This document shows, one piece after another, positions 1 through 9,537 of a DNA stretch of 64,000 nt. The translations under genes and the position numbers were made by a program. The notes under the pieces were generated by a model. That model saw nothing but the letters and a program-made list of their open reading frames with translations. It was not told where the DNA came from and searched no databases. Source of the stretch: Streptomyces lincolnensis (lineage in GTDB: Bacteria; Actinomycetota; Actinomycetes; Streptomycetales; Streptomycetaceae). Location of the stretch: contig NZ_JAIHON010000002.1 of NCBI RefSeq assembly GCF_021173675.1, forward strand, positions 1 to 64,000. Direction: 5' to 3'. Numbering within the stretch: position 1 is the first letter of the stretch; every line of letters begins with the position of its first letter.

Positions 1-553
1 GGTGGACGTCGCCGCGCTGTTTGGCCATCAGGGTCAGGGCGGCGCTCATGTTGCCGCCGACGGAGTCGCCGGCGACGGCGAGGCGGGTGGCGTCGAGGTT
101 CTTGGTGGCGCCCTGGGTGGTGATCCATTGGGCGACGGTGTAGTTCTGCTCGATGGCGACGGGGTAGCGGGCCTCGGGCGAGAGGTCGTACTCGGGGAAG
201 ACCACGGCGGCGTGTGCGCCGGTGGCGAGTTCGCGCACGAGGCGGTCGTGGGTGTGGGCGTTGCCGAAGACCCAGCCGGCGCCGTGCAGGTAGAGGATGA
301 CCGGGAGCGGGCCGTGGGTGCCGGCGGGCCGGATGATGCGGGTGCGGACCTGGCCGGTGGGGCCGCCGGGAACGGTGATCCACTCCTCGTCGATCTCGGG
401 CTTGGTGATGTCGCCGGCCTGGACCTCGTCGACGGCCTTGCGGCCCTCGGCGGGCGGCAGGTCGAAGAGGTAGGGCGGGTTCGCGGTCGCCTCGACGAAC
501 GCCTGCGCGGCGGGTTCGAGCACCGGCTTGACCGGCGGGGCGACATCGGACAT
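1..553 (-). CDS. Alpha/beta hydrolase (HSL/acetyl-esterase type), 3' end cut off by window
   Basis: N-terminal 184 residues of a carboxylic-ester hydrolase of the hormone-sensitive-lipase family, expected to be cytoplasmic (no signal peptide). Seen: the oxyanion-hole motif HGAGWVFGN at about residues 90-98 and the nucleophile elbow GDSVGG at about 163-168, in the order and spacing usual for this family. The Asp and His of the triad would lie beyond position 1. The ATG at 551-553 is preceded by GGAG and gives an N-terminus (MSDVAPPVKP) typical of these enzymes. It is divergent from the NB-ARC regulator across 275 bp, which could therefore control it; that link is inferred only from position. 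The substrate cannot be read from sequence. Confidence 0.88.
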   Translation of the reverse strand, partial: MSDVAPPVKPVLEPAAQAFVEATANPPYLFDLPPAEGRKAVDEVQAGDITKPEIDEEWITVPGGPTGQVRTRIIRPAGTHGPLPVILYLHGAGWVFGNAHTHDRLVRELATGAHAAVVFPEYDLSPEARYPVAIEQNYTVAQWITTQGATKNLDATRLAVAGDSVGGNMSAALTLMAKQRGDVH

Positions 554-828
554 GGGCGTCTCCTGAATCGGTGTGCGGCACGCCGGTGCGTCACCGGCGA
601 AGGCGGTCCGGAGCCCGGGCTCCAGACCTCCGCACGTCACGCTAGATCCGGCTGCCCGGCGTCGATTGCCCCAGCGCGCACCACTGTTGGTCCCACAGCG
701 CACGGGTCCTCGGCCCCGGTCGGAGGCCACCGTCCGCACCGGCATCGACCGGCGTGCGGAATACCCCCGCTGAGTAGGCACGTTGCTTCTACAGGTCGAG
801 GCGTCGCCGGTGAAGGGAACGTGTAGTC

Positions 829-3150
829 GTGGTCGGTCCGCAACCGGACGCGCTGGGCCCCTTGCTGCGCGGCCACAGACACGCGGCAGGGATGACCCTG
901 GAGGAACTCGCCGTCGCCTCCGGTGTCAGCGACCGCGCCATCGGCGACATGGAGCGCGGCCGCAGCCGAGGACCCCAGGCCCGTACCGTCCAGGCCCTCG
1001 CCGCCGCCCTCCGGCTCCGCCGGCAGGACACCGACCGACTGCTCACCGCAGCGCGCGACGGCCGCCGCCGCACCCGCCGCGCCCCGCAGGGCCTGTGCGA
1101 TCTCCCCCCGGCCGTACCGGACTTCGCCGGACGTGACGAGGAGCTCCGCCGGCTCGACTCGGCCGGGACGTCGGGAGCCGCGACTCCGATGATCGTCAGC
1201 GGCGCCCCCGGCCTGGGGAAGACGACGCTGGTCGTCCAGGCCGCCCATCGGCAGGCGGCGCGCTACGACGACGGCTGCCTGTTCCTCAACCTGCGCGGCC
1301 TGGACCAGGAACCCCTCGACCCGCACGAAGCACTGGCCCGCCTGCTCAAGGCGCTCGGCGTGCCGGAACGCGACCTGCCCGCGGACCTGGAGGAGCGCCA
1401 GGTGCTCCATCGGCGCGTCGTCCGGGACAAGAACGTCCTCGTCATCCTCGACAACGCCGCCGACGAGGCCCAACTGCGCCCTCTGCTGCCGGGCGAGGGA
1501 AGCTGCGTGTTCTGGGTCACCAGCCGTCGCGCGCTGACCGGCATCGAGCACGCCCGCCGACTCGTGCCGCCCCCGCTCCCGGCCCACGCGGCCACCACCC
1601 TGCTGGAGACGATCACCGCCGACCGAACCGACCGACAGGACTCGGCGTCCCTACGACGCATAGCCGATCTCTGCGGCGGGCTGCCGCTGGCTCTGCGCAT
1701 CGCCGGCAATCGCCTGGTGAGCCGGCCGGCCTGGAGCGCGACCGGTCTGGCCGAGCGGCTCGCGGCCGAGGACCTGCGCCTGGACCGGCTCACCGCCGGA
1801 GACCTGCGGGTGAAGTCCGCCTTCACACTCTCCTACGAGCAACTCACCGCCCCCGCACGTCAGTTGTTCCGGCGGCTCTCCCTCGTCCAGGGCCCTGACT
1901 TCTCTCCCGCCCACGGCGTCGCTCTCACCTCGTTCACGGCGGCACGTGTCGAGCGGATGACGGACGAGCTCATCGAACTCGGCCTGCTGAACGCCGACAG
2001 CGGCGACCGGATCTCCTTCCACGACCTGGTCCGGCTGTACGCCCACCAGCGCCTGTGTGACGAGGAGACGCCCGAGGAACGCGAGGCGGCCCGAGCGGGG
2101 TTGGACGGCTGGCTCCTGGACACCGCCCGCGCCGCCGGACAGTGGTTCGAACCCGGTGTCGACCCGCGGCCGGTCTCCGGTCCGCAGGCCGGCCTCCACG
2201 ACCCGCCCTCCGCGCAGCGCTGGCTCCAGACGGAGAGCGCGCACTGGCTCGCCGCCCTGCGTGCCGCCGCGGCGGCCGGACAGCACCGGCGGGTCGTCGA
2301 CGTCGCGGAGTCCATGCACTGGTTCTCCGACCGCTGGTCCCACTGGGGCCACTGGCACACCGTCTTCGAGCTGTCGAGGACCGCCGCCCACGCGCTCGGC
2401 GACCCCGGCCTCGAAGCCACCCACGCCAACTACCTGTCCTGGGCGGTCGGACACTGCCTCGAACGCCCGGCCGACGCCACGGCGATCGCACTGGAGGCCG
2501 CCGAGCTGGCCCGGCAGGCCCACAACCCGGTGCAGGAGGCGTGGTCCCTGACGTATGCCGCGTACGCCGCCCGGGATTCGGGGGAGTTCACGTCGGCCGT
2601 GGAACAGACCCGACGGGCGGTCGACCTGTTCGCCGCCGCGGGGGACAAGGAGGGGCACCCGCAGGCGTTGCTGGGTCTCGCCCTCAACCTGCGTGCGGTG
2701 GGCCGGCTGGAGGAGGCGGCCGACACCTTCGACGCGGCCGTGGCACGGGTCACCGATCCGGAGACCGCTCCGGCACCACACATCGCCGACTTCACGGCGA
2801 TGAACGCCCTCAGCGGCAAGGCGCAGGTGCTCCTGGACCTGGAGGACTGGGAGGCCGCGAACACGGTCTGCGACCGTGCCCTGGCGTTCGACGCCCGCGT
2901 CGGGGTCGCCCTGAACCGCGGAGTGCCGATGCTGCGCAAGGCCCGGGCCCTGTGGGCCCTGGAGAGGCGGGCGGAGGCGCTCGCGGCGTTGGAGGACGCC
3001 CTGCGCTGTTTCACCGGGGCCGGGAGCGACCGATGGCTGGACGAGGCGAAGAGCCTGCGTCGGGAGTGGGCAGCGCCCGACCGCTCGCCAGGGCCGCCGC
3101 CTGCCACTCGCGGGGGGAGAGGCCGTACGCGGCCCGGAACACGCGACTGA
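829..3150 (+). CDS. XRE-family regulator with NB-ARC ATPase and TPR-like repeats
   Basis: A 773-residue STAND-type regulator. An XRE helix-turn-helix spans about residues 10-65 (MTLEELAVASGVSDRAIGD). An NB-ARC ATPase follows, with P-loop GAPGLGKTTLV near 126-136, a Walker-B-like VLVILDNAADE near 204-214, and GGLPLAL near 283. The C-terminal half is rich in TPR-like helices (EAWSLTYAAYAARDSGEF, ALLGLALNLRAVGRLEEA). This is the layout of Streptomyces pathway regulators in which ATP- and ligand-driven oligomerisation controls DNA binding. GTG start at 829 with GAAGGGA about 10 nt upstream. The 3' end overlaps the convergent AraC gene by 140 bp, which is unusually long and may mean the last Pro/Arg-rich residues are not functional. 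The ligand and targets are unknown. Confidence 0.9.
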   Translation: MVGPQPDALGPLLRGHRHAAGMTLEELAVASGVSDRAIGDMERGRSRGPQARTVQALAAALRLRRQDTDRLLTAARDGRRRTRRAPQGLCDLPPAVPDFAGRDEELRRLDSAGTSGAATPMIVSGAPGLGKTTLVVQAAHRQAARYDDGCLFLNLRGLDQEPLDPHEALARLLKALGVPERDLPADLEERQVLHRRVVRDKNVLVILDNAADEAQLRPLLPGEGSCVFWVTSRRALTGIEHARRLVPPPLPAHAATTLLETITADRTDRQDSASLRRIADLCGGLPLALRIAGNRLVSRPAWSATGLAERLAAEDLRLDRLTAGDLRVKSAFTLSYEQLTAPARQLFRRLSLVQGPDFSPAHGVALTSFTAARVERMTDELIELGLLNADSGDRISFHDLVRLYAHQRLCDEETPEEREAARAGLDGWLLDTARAAGQWFEPGVDPRPVSGPQAGLHDPPSAQRWLQTESAHWLAALRAAAAAGQHRRVVDVAESMHWFSDRWSHWGHWHTVFELSRTAAHALGDPGLEATHANYLSWAVGHCLERPADATAIALEAAELARQAHNPVQEAWSLTYAAYAARDSGEFTSAVEQTRRAVDLFAAAGDKEGHPQALLGLALNLRAVGRLEEAADTFDAAVARVTDPETAPAPHIADFTAMNALSGKAQVLLDLEDWEAANTVCDRALAFDARVGVALNRGVPMLRKARALWALERRAEALAALEDALRCFTGAGSDRWLDEAKSLRREWAAPDRSPGPPPATRGGRGRTRPGTRD

Positions 3151-4030
3151 AGTGCGCGGGACTGACGAAACCCCATCGCTGGGCGATCGCCGCCACGTTG
3201 GCTCCCCGGGCGGGCAGCCGGGCGAGGTCGCGCCGGCACCTGGCGAGCCGGCGCGACCGGATCCACTGCGTCAGCGTGGTGTCCTCGGTCTCGAAGAGCT
3301 TGTGGAGGTACCGCACCGAGATGTGGTGCGCGGACGCGATCATCCGCGGCGTCAGGCGGGGGTCGGCCAGGTGCTCCAGCGTGAAGCTCTTCACGCGGGC
3401 CAGCGTGGCCCGGGCCGCCTCCGGCGCCTCCGGGGCGAGCCGGCCGTGCTGTTCCCGCAGCAGGGTGGCCAGCAGGTCGCAGGCGGTGACACCCAGTTGG
3501 TGCGCCGACTCCGGCGCGAGGCCCGCCGCCGAACGGGCCAGCGAGCCCAGGTAGGCCGCCACGACGTCCGCGCACCCGCCGCCGGGCGAGAACACCGTCG
3601 CGGTGAGCGCCCGTAACTCCCGGTCGGTGACGTCGAGGGCGGTGCGCGGCAGATGGAACGCCGTGAAACCGAATGTCCCCGGCAGCACCTTCTCGAACGG
3701 CCGCGAGGCGTCGGAGAGGGCGAACTGCCCCGGGCCCAGGAACACTTCACGGCGGTCCTGGACGAGCCGTGCCGTCCCGCGGTGCTGGATCGTCAGCGTC
3801 AGGTGGCTCTCCCCGTCCCGCGCGATCATCCGGCGATCGCGTACGACGGTCTGCGGCCCCGCCGTGACCGCCGAGACCTGAAGGGGACCGAACCGATGGC
3901 TGGTGATGGTCGCCACGGTCGGCTCCCGCTCGTGCAGGACGACGTCCAAGGGGATGAACGTGTGCGACACGGCGTCACGCCAGAACTCCGCACGGTCCGA
4001 CGGGCGCAGTGGGGAAGTCGACAGGGTCAT
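3011..4030 (-). CDS. AraC-family transcriptional regulator carrying a TTA codon
   Basis: About 339 residues. The N-terminal ~200 residues resemble the AraC-binding-like sensor domain (RHRGTARLVQDRREVFLGPGQ region), and the C-terminus is the double helix-turn-helix of the AraC/XylS family (ASAHHISVRYLHKLFETE, then IAQRWGFVSPAHFSRVFRAAYG). It probably acts as a cytoplasmic activator. The ATG at 4028-4030 (MTLSTSPLRPSDRAEFW) is chosen over an upstream ATG at 4081 because it matches the usual N-terminus of the family. Codon 139 is TTA (bases 3614-3616 on this strand), the leucine codon read only by the developmentally controlled bldA tRNA in Streptomyces. Translation is therefore likely delayed until differentiation. 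The 3' end overlaps the NB-ARC gene. Confidence 0.88.
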   Translation of the reverse strand: MTLSTSPLRPSDRAEFWRDAVSHTFIPLDVVLHEREPTVATITSHRFGPLQVSAVTAGPQTVVRDRRMIARDGESHLTLTIQHRGTARLVQDRREVFLGPGQFALSDASRPFEKVLPGTFGFTAFHLPRTALDVTDRELRALTATVFSPGGGCADVVAAYLGSLARSAAGLAPESAHQLGVTACDLLATLLREQHGRLAPEAPEAARATLARVKSFTLEHLADPRLTPRMIASAHHISVRYLHKLFETEDTTLTQWIRSRRLARCRRDLARLPARGANVAAIAQRWGFVSPAHFSRVFRAAYGLSPREWQAAALASGRALPTPDAGSSPRPAIGRSRPR

Positions 4031-4111
4031 GCTCACAGATCCATCACACACGGCGCCCATGTCCCGCACCAGGAAGAACACCAGGAAGAACTAGGACCGT
4101 CCGGCGGCGGC

Positions 4112-4873
4112 TCAGGCGGTGGGCGTGAGCAGTTCCCGCAGGGGCTCGGCCGACTCCGCGCCCGAGTGGCCGAAGGGGGCGTCGAAGCTCCACACCAGGA
4201 ACAGCAGGAAGACGACCAGGGAGCTGAACGCGGTGGCCAGCAGCAACTCGCGTGCCGAGCGCCGGATCTGGAGCGTGAAGAGCAGCCCCAGCGTCACGAA
4301 GCCGCCGGCGATCAGACCGAACCACACCACTCCGGGCAGTGTGCTCCCGACACTGTCCAGGCGCTGGTGCCGGGCGTCGTCGGCGGCGGCCACCTGGTCC
4401 AGCAGCGGCTGGTAGGCCTGCGCCTGGAGTTCGTCGCCCGGAGCACGGTGGGTGATGTCGGAGCGGATGCCGTCCAGCAGCCGTGCTCCCGTGGCGTCGA
4501 CGGGCTCGTCGTTCGCCATGGCGGGCCACTCGGAGTCGACGGTGTGGCGGACGTAGGCGTCGATACGTCCCCGCACCTGGTCGCGGAAGACGGCGGGATA
4601 CACGTCGAGGCGCCGGTCCACCTCGTACAGGGCCTGCGCCTCGCGCTGCACGGTGTCGTCGGCCGCGCCCCGCGCCTCCCACACACCGGCCACCGCCAGA
4701 CCGAGCACGATGGCGTAGACGACGCCGACCATCATCACCATGTACTCCAGGACATCCGGTGTCTCCGAGGTGTCCTCGTCCTCGGAGACCCGGCGATGCC
4801 GCAGCACGGCGATGGTGACGACGAGGGCGCAGACCATCAGCGAGGCCAGCGTGTAGATCATCCATTCGGGCAC
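4112..4873 (-). CDS. DUF4239 (bestrophin-like) integral membrane protein
   Basis: A 253-residue protein with two hydrophobic segments near the N-terminus (IYTLASLMVCALVVTIAVL and EYMVMMVGVVYAIVLGLAV), a long soluble helical central region (about 75-180), and two more membrane segments near the C-terminus (VVWFGLIAGGFVTLGLLF, LLLATAFSSLVVFLLFLVW). This topology and the GxxEARxxAxxxVxxEAxAL stretch are characteristic of the DUF4239 family, which is distantly related to bestrophin channels; function is unproven. The GTG at 4871-4873 (VPEWMIYT) follows GGAG at good spacing, so I prefer it to longer readings. The downstream neighbour on the same strand is the AraC gene, 81 bp away. No operon is clear. 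Confidence 0.85.
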   Translation of the reverse strand: MPEWMIYTLASLMVCALVVTIAVLRHRRVSEDEDTSETPDVLEYMVMMVGVVYAIVLGLAVAGVWEARGAADDTVQREAQALYEVDRRLDVYPAVFRDQVRGRIDAYVRHTVDSEWPAMANDEPVDATGARLLDGIRSDITHRAPGDELQAQAYQPLLDQVAAADDARHQRLDSVGSTLPGVVWFGLIAGGFVTLGLLFTLQIRRSARELLLATAFSSLVVFLLFLVWSFDAPFGHSGAESAEPLRELLTPTA

Positions 4874-4950
4874 GACGGAACTCCAGCCATGGGGAGGGTA
4901 GGGGTGAGAAAGGGAATCGGGTGAAGGAATGAGAAGGGGCGGCGGCGGCC

Positions 4951-5508
4951 TCAGCCGCGGCCGCCCCGGCGGCGCGAGCCCGGGCGCAGCGCCGCGGCGG
5001 CGAGCACGGCGGGCATCGTCACCACGACCATGGTGAACGTCGTCGGCACACCGCCCGGCGCGGGCCGTTCCGGTCCACCGACGTAGTGGGCGCGCGGCAC
5101 CCAGCGGAACCCCGGCGGCGCGGGCCGAGGGCGCGGGGCGGGCCGTTCCACCACCGGATTGGCGACCGCACCGCGCGCCACGGGCTCCGGCACCGGCTCC
5201 GCGGGGCGCACCGCGGCCGGCCTGACGGGCACCCGGCGGGGCGGCGGCGGGGTCGGCTCGGGACGGCGGGAGGGCGCGGCGACGGGCGCGGGCTTCGTGG
5301 ACGGCACCGCCGCCCTCGGGGTCAGGGTCGAGGAAGGGGTCGGTGAGACGGACTCCTCGGCGCCGATGGCGATCCAGGCATCGGGAGCACACACCACGAC
5401 CCGGTCGTGCTCCGGCGCCCTGTCGATCAGGACGGCCGAGCCGCTCAGACCCGGCACCGGACACAGCACGGCCGCCGCCGAAACCCCGATCGTGATCCAG
5501 TCGGCCAT
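4951..5508 (-). CDS. Small Pro-rich membrane-anchored protein of unknown function
   Basis: A 185-residue protein I cannot assign to a family. It starts with ATG at 5506-5508 behind a strong GAGGGG site. The N-terminus MADWITIGVSAAAVLCPVPG is mildly hydrophobic. About residues 60-135 are a Pro/Ala/Arg/Val-rich low-complexity linker. A C-terminal hydrophobic stretch (FTMVVVTMPAVLAAAAL) followed by Arg/Gly residues looks like a tail anchor. It lies 77 bp upstream of the DUF4239 gene on the same strand and may be cotranscribed with it. G/C-biased third positions support real coding. Confidence 0.6.
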   Translation of the reverse strand: MADWITIGVSAAAVLCPVPGLSGSAVLIDRAPEHDRVVVCAPDAWIAIGAEESVSPTPSSTLTPRAAVPSTKPAPVAAPSRRPEPTPPPPRRVPVRPAAVRPAEPVPEPVARGAVANPVVERPAPRPRPAPPGFRWVPRAHYVGGPERPAPGGVPTTFTMVVVTMPAVLAAAALRPGSRRRGGRG

Positions 5509-5667
5509 GAACGCCGCCCCTCTTCCCGATGTCCGGCGCCCCCGCGCACCGGAGCGGGCAGACGCGGGCCGCCAGGACACAGGCGGCACCAGCGAGGCCA
5601 ACGATCATGCCCCGCCGGGGTCACGGGTCCTGGAGCGCGCCTCGGCCGGACCGTCGGAGTGCGGGCG

Positions 5668-6336
5668 TCATCCCGTCTCCGGGTTCCCTGTCCCCGCTCC
5701 CAGCCGCCCGACTCCGGGGACGAAGCGCCCGGCCGTCGCCCCGTACGCGAGGTAGGCCGGACCGTGCACCGCCCGCAGGTAGGGCTCCTCGACCACCCGC
5801 ACCTGGAGTTCGACGGCGACGACCAGGGCGGTGAGGGCGGCGAGGGAGAGGGCGTTGGGCACCATCAGCGTGAGTCCGAGGCCGGTGACGCCCATCGCGG
5901 TGAACACCGGGTTGCGGACGTGGGCGAAGAGCCCGCCGGTGACCAGGTCGGTGCGCTCGGCGGCGTCCACCCCCACCCGCCAGGACGTTCCCATCGCTCC
6001 CTGGGCGGTCAGCGTCGCGGCGATGCCGAGCACGGTGACCGCGGCACCGGCGGCGTGGAGCGCGGGAACGTCCTCGGCGAGGACCGGCAGCCCCAGCAGG
6101 GTGGCCACCGGCGCGGCGACGGCACCCAGCAGTGCCGCGGCGAAGAGCACCCCCGCCCACCAGGCGGCCGACCCGGGCCTGCCGGACAGGCCGCGGAACC
6201 CGCTGTCACCGGTGCGGCGCAGTTGCAACACGGTGCGCACGCCGAAGGCCGCGAACAGCCACGTCCCGTACAGCGCGAGTGCCGCCCAGGCCCAGCCGGT
6301 TATCGTCCGCCCGCCTCCCTCCGTGGCCCACGGCAC
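5668..6336 (-). CDS. Isoprenylcysteine carboxyl methyltransferase (ICMT/PEMT-like) membrane protein
   Basis: About 222 residues with four or five membrane segments. The C-terminal half carries the signature of the ICMT/PEMT methyltransferase superfamily: GGLFAHVRNPVFTAM near 133-147 (cofactor-binding RNP motif) and EEPYLRAVHGPAYLAY near 186-201 (the EE...G..Y...Y box). Such bacterial proteins are integral membrane SAM-dependent methyltransferases; the bacterial substrate is generally unknown and need not be isoprenylated. The GTG start at 6336 is uncertain because no clear ribosome-binding site precedes it, while a GGAGGGAGG lies just inside the frame. The true start could be 5-10 codons downstream. 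Confidence 0.82.
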   Translation of the reverse strand: MPWATEGGGRTITGWAWAALALYGTWLFAAFGVRTVLQLRRTGDSGFRGLSGRPGSAAWWAGVLFAAALLGAVAAPVATLLGLPVLAEDVPALHAAGAAVTVLGIAATLTAQGAMGTSWRVGVDAAERTDLVTGGLFAHVRNPVFTAMGVTGLGLTLMVPNALSLAALTALVVAVELQVRVVEEPYLRAVHGPAYLAYGATAGRFVPGVGRLGAGTGNPETG

Positions 6337-6463
6337 CAGGAGCCGGGACCACCGTCACGACCGCGCCTCCGCCCGGAGGACGCCTACGACCGGAATAGCG
6401 CGGCAACCGCCGACGCGCCATGCCGAGGGGAGCGGGAGACTGCTCAGGGGCGCCGCCGTCCGC

Positions 6464-7456
6464 TCACCGTTCCGTCGCCCGCAGATACGCGCCCAGACGG
6501 GCGATCGCGGACGGGTTGCGCGGGCTCTCGACCAGGTCGACGTAGTCGAGGACGAAGATCCGCCGGTGCTTGACGGCCGAGACGTTCCGCAGCGGCGCGT
6601 AGGAGAGCAGGAACTTCTTCTTCTGCTCGGCGCTCACGTCCCCGTAGTCGCAGATCACGATGACGTCCGGGTCCCGCTCGACGACACTCTCCCAGCCGAC
6701 GGTCGTCCAGGAGTCGTCGACGTCGTGCATGACGTTGACCCCGCCGGCCTCGCTGATGATCTGCTCCGGCGCGGCGTACCGCCCGGACGTGAAGGGCTGG
6801 TCCTGCCCGCTGTCGTAGAGGAACACCTTGGGAGGCCGCGCGGGCGCCTTGTCGTGCACGGCGGCGACCTCCTTCCTGAAGCCGGCGATCAGCGCCGCCG
6901 CCCGCCGCTCGACACCGAACAGCTTCCCGAGGTTGGTGAGGTCGGTGTAGAGCGCCTCCAGGGGCGGCATGATCCCGCGCGAGGTCTCCGTACGGCCGTT
7001 GCGGCAGGACTCGGTGAGCGTGTAGGTGGGGATGCCCAGCTTGTGCAGGGCGGCGGGGGTGAAGCCGCTGTCCTCACGGAAGCCGTAGTTCCAGCCGGCG
7101 AAGACCAGGTCGGCGCGCGCGTCGAGGACGTTCTCCTTGGTGAGCTGGTCCTTCGACAGCCACTTCACCTTGTCGTAGCCGTCCTTCCAGGGCACCCCGT
7201 TCAGGTCGCCCTTGTCGTCGGGCATCGCGAACCCGGCCATCCGGTTCTCCAGGCCGAGCGCGAACATCAGCTCGGTGATCCCGACGTCGTTGGTGACGAC
7301 CCGCTCGGGGACCTTGTCGTAGGTGACCTTGCGGCCGCAGTTGGTGAGGGTGACCGCGTGGGACGTCGTGCCCGCGGCCGGCTCGACCGTCGCACCGCAG
7401 CCGGAGGCGGTGAGGGTCGCGGCGAGAGCGAGGGCGGCGGAGAGCGGCTTGCGCAT
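6464..7456 (-). CDS. btuF: ABC transporter substrate-binding lipoprotein, predicted cobalamin importer (BtuF-like)
   Basis: A 330-residue periplasmic-binding-type lipoprotein of the FecB/BtuF (Peripla_BP_2) fold. The signal peptide ends in a lipobox (LTASGC, Cys about 20), so it should be anchored on the outer face of the membrane. Seen: PERVVTNDVGITELMFALGLENRM, the usual start of lobe 1, and GWESVVERDPDVIVICDYG in lobe 2. It is the last gene of permease-ATPase-binding protein, 8 bp after the ATPase. The binding fold alone fits siderophores or B12. The cobalamin riboswitch ahead of the operon argues for B12 or another corrinoid as substrate. The gene symbol is a functional inference rather than a demonstrated orthology. 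Confidence 0.88.
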   Translation of the reverse strand: MRKPLSAALALAATLTASGCGATVEPAAGTTSHAVTLTNCGRKVTYDKVPERVVTNDVGITELMFALGLENRMAGFAMPDDKGDLNGVPWKDGYDKVKWLSKDQLTKENVLDARADLVFAGWNYGFREDSGFTPAALHKLGIPTYTLTESCRNGRTETSRGIMPPLEALYTDLTNLGKLFGVERRAAALIAGFRKEVAAVHDKAPARPPKVFLYDSGQDQPFTSGRYAAPEQIISEAGGVNVMHDVDDSWTTVGWESVVERDPDVIVICDYGDVSAEQKKKFLLSYAPLRNVSAVKHRRIFVLDYVDLVESPRNPSAIARLGAYLRATER

Positions 7457-7464
7457 GAAGGTCC

Positions 7465-8237
<773 letters not shown>

Positions 8238-8241
<4 letters not shown>

Positions 8242-9308
8242 CGCCCCCCGAAGGCGTAGCCGCCGCGCCGCATCAGCAGCAGGAAGGCCGGCACCCCGAC
8301 CACCGCGGTGATCACCCCGACGGGTAGTTCGGCGGGCGCGAGGAGCAGCCGGGACAGCAGGTCCGCCCACACCAGCAGGACCGCACCGGCGAGCGGGGCC
8401 ACGGCCAGCACCCGCCGGTGATCGGAGCCGACCAGCATCCGCACCACGTGCGGCACCATCAGCCCGACGAAGCCGATCGCCCCGCTGACCGCGACCACCG
8501 TCCCGGTCACCGCCGCGGTGACGAGGAACAACTCCCTGCGCAGCCGCCCCGGCCGCACCCCCAGCGCGGCCGAGGTCTCGTCGCCCATCGCCAGCGCGTT
8601 CAGCGCCTCGGCCCGCCACCGCAGCCACACCCACCCGGCCACCACGGTCACGGCCGCCAGCGGCACCTGGGCCCAGGTGGCGCCCCCGAGGCTGCCCAGC
8701 AGCCACATCATGGCCGACCGCGCCGCCTCGCCCCGGGCGGCGCCGAACACCATCACGGTGGTGACGGCCTCGAAGCCGTACGCCAGCGCCGTACCGGTCA
8801 GGATCAGCCGCAGCGGGGTCAGCCCGTACGGCGAGCGGGCCACCGCGTACACCAGCGCCATGGCCGTCAGCGCCGAGGCGAAGGCCGACAGGGACAACGC
8901 CCACACGCCGAGCCCGGCGAACGCGCCCAGCAGGATGACCGCGTTGGCCCCCACCGCCGCGCCCGAGGAGATGCCCAGCACGAACGGGTCGGCCAGCGCG
9001 TTGCGCACCATGGCCTGCACGGCCACACCGACGGAGGCGAGCCCGGCCCCGACGACCGCGCCGAGCACCACCCGCGGCAGCCGGATCTCCCAGACGATGG
9101 TGTAGGAGGCTAGGTCGGAGGCCGGCAGGCGCCCGCCGGTCGCCCCGGCCCACAGAAACCCGGCCACCGTACTCGGGCCGATCCCCGCGGCCCCCAGACC
9201 CACACCGCCCAGCACCGACACGACGAGCAGCACACCCAGCCCGAGGGCGAGCGGCACAACGGGTATCCGGCCGGGGGGCTTGCTTGGCGGCACCTGGCGG
9301 TCCTTCAT
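8238..9308 (-). CDS. btuC: FecCD-family ABC permease, predicted cobalamin importer (BtuC-like)
   Basis: A 356-residue FecCD permease with about ten membrane helices. Family hallmarks are IRLPRVVLGAVVGAGLASVGVAVQAMVRNALADPFVLGISSGA near 72-115 and GFVGLMVPHVVRMLVGSDHRRVLAVAPLAGA near 273-303. The ATG at 9306-9308 is preceded by AGGCGG and lies directly downstream of a cobalamin riboswitch leader on the same strand. First gene of the operon; it moves the corrinoid through the membrane, powered by the downstream ATPase and fed by the lipoprotein. Full length for its family. Confidence 0.93.
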
Positions 9309-9510
9309 GTGAGGCCGCCTGAGGAACGCAAGGAGACGGCCCGTACGGCACGAAGACCGCGCGGTCCCCTCTCGCAGTCCACGGCGAGCAGTCGACGGGT
9401 CGCAACCTCGCCGTGGGCAATCGGGCTCGCACGAGGGACCACCGGGCCCCTCACGCACACCGCTGCGGGTCAGCGCCGGACTCTCACCGGACTTCCCCCA
9501 CGGAAGGCTC
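9309..9510 (-). promoter_or_regulatory. Cobalamin riboswitch leader of the btuCDF-like operon
   Basis: Reading down the minus strand from about 9508, the leader contains GGAAGTCCGGTGAGAGTCCG and then GCGCTGACCCGCAGCGGT. These are the conserved P3/P4 core and GCUGACCCGC element of adenosylcobalamin riboswitches. A B12-box-like GCGAGCCCGATTGCCCACGG follows. A TACGCT -10 box at 9515-9520 places the start of transcription at the start of the aptamer. The aptamer occupies roughly 9395-9508 and the remaining 85 nt form the expression platform before the permease ATG. In this class, bound B12 represses downstream import genes. Confidence 0.9.
9379..9416 (-). other. Perfect 10-bp inverted repeat in the riboswitch expression platform
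   Basis: CCACGGCGAG at 9379-9388 and its exact reverse complement at 9407-9416, with an 18-nt loop. The upstream arm (minus strand) overlaps the end of the B12 box, so this hairpin and the ligand-bound aptamer could be mutually exclusive folds. No U-tract follows, so control of translation or Rho access is more likely than an intrinsic terminator. The switching role is inferred. Confidence 0.7.
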
Positions 9511-9537
9511 GGGGAGCGTAGCAAACGCGGCCGCCGG

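Noticed and set aside
829..3150. NB-ARC/STAND protein as an antiphage defence gene
   Set aside because: The N-terminal XRE helix-turn-helix, lack of an effector (nuclease, TIR, protease) domain and absence of other defence genes fit a transcriptional regulator.
4951..5508. Pro-rich protein as an antisense artefact
   Set aside because: Considered because of its odd composition, but kept as a gene at moderate confidence since a strong ribosome-binding site precedes it and the opposite strand offers nothing coherent.
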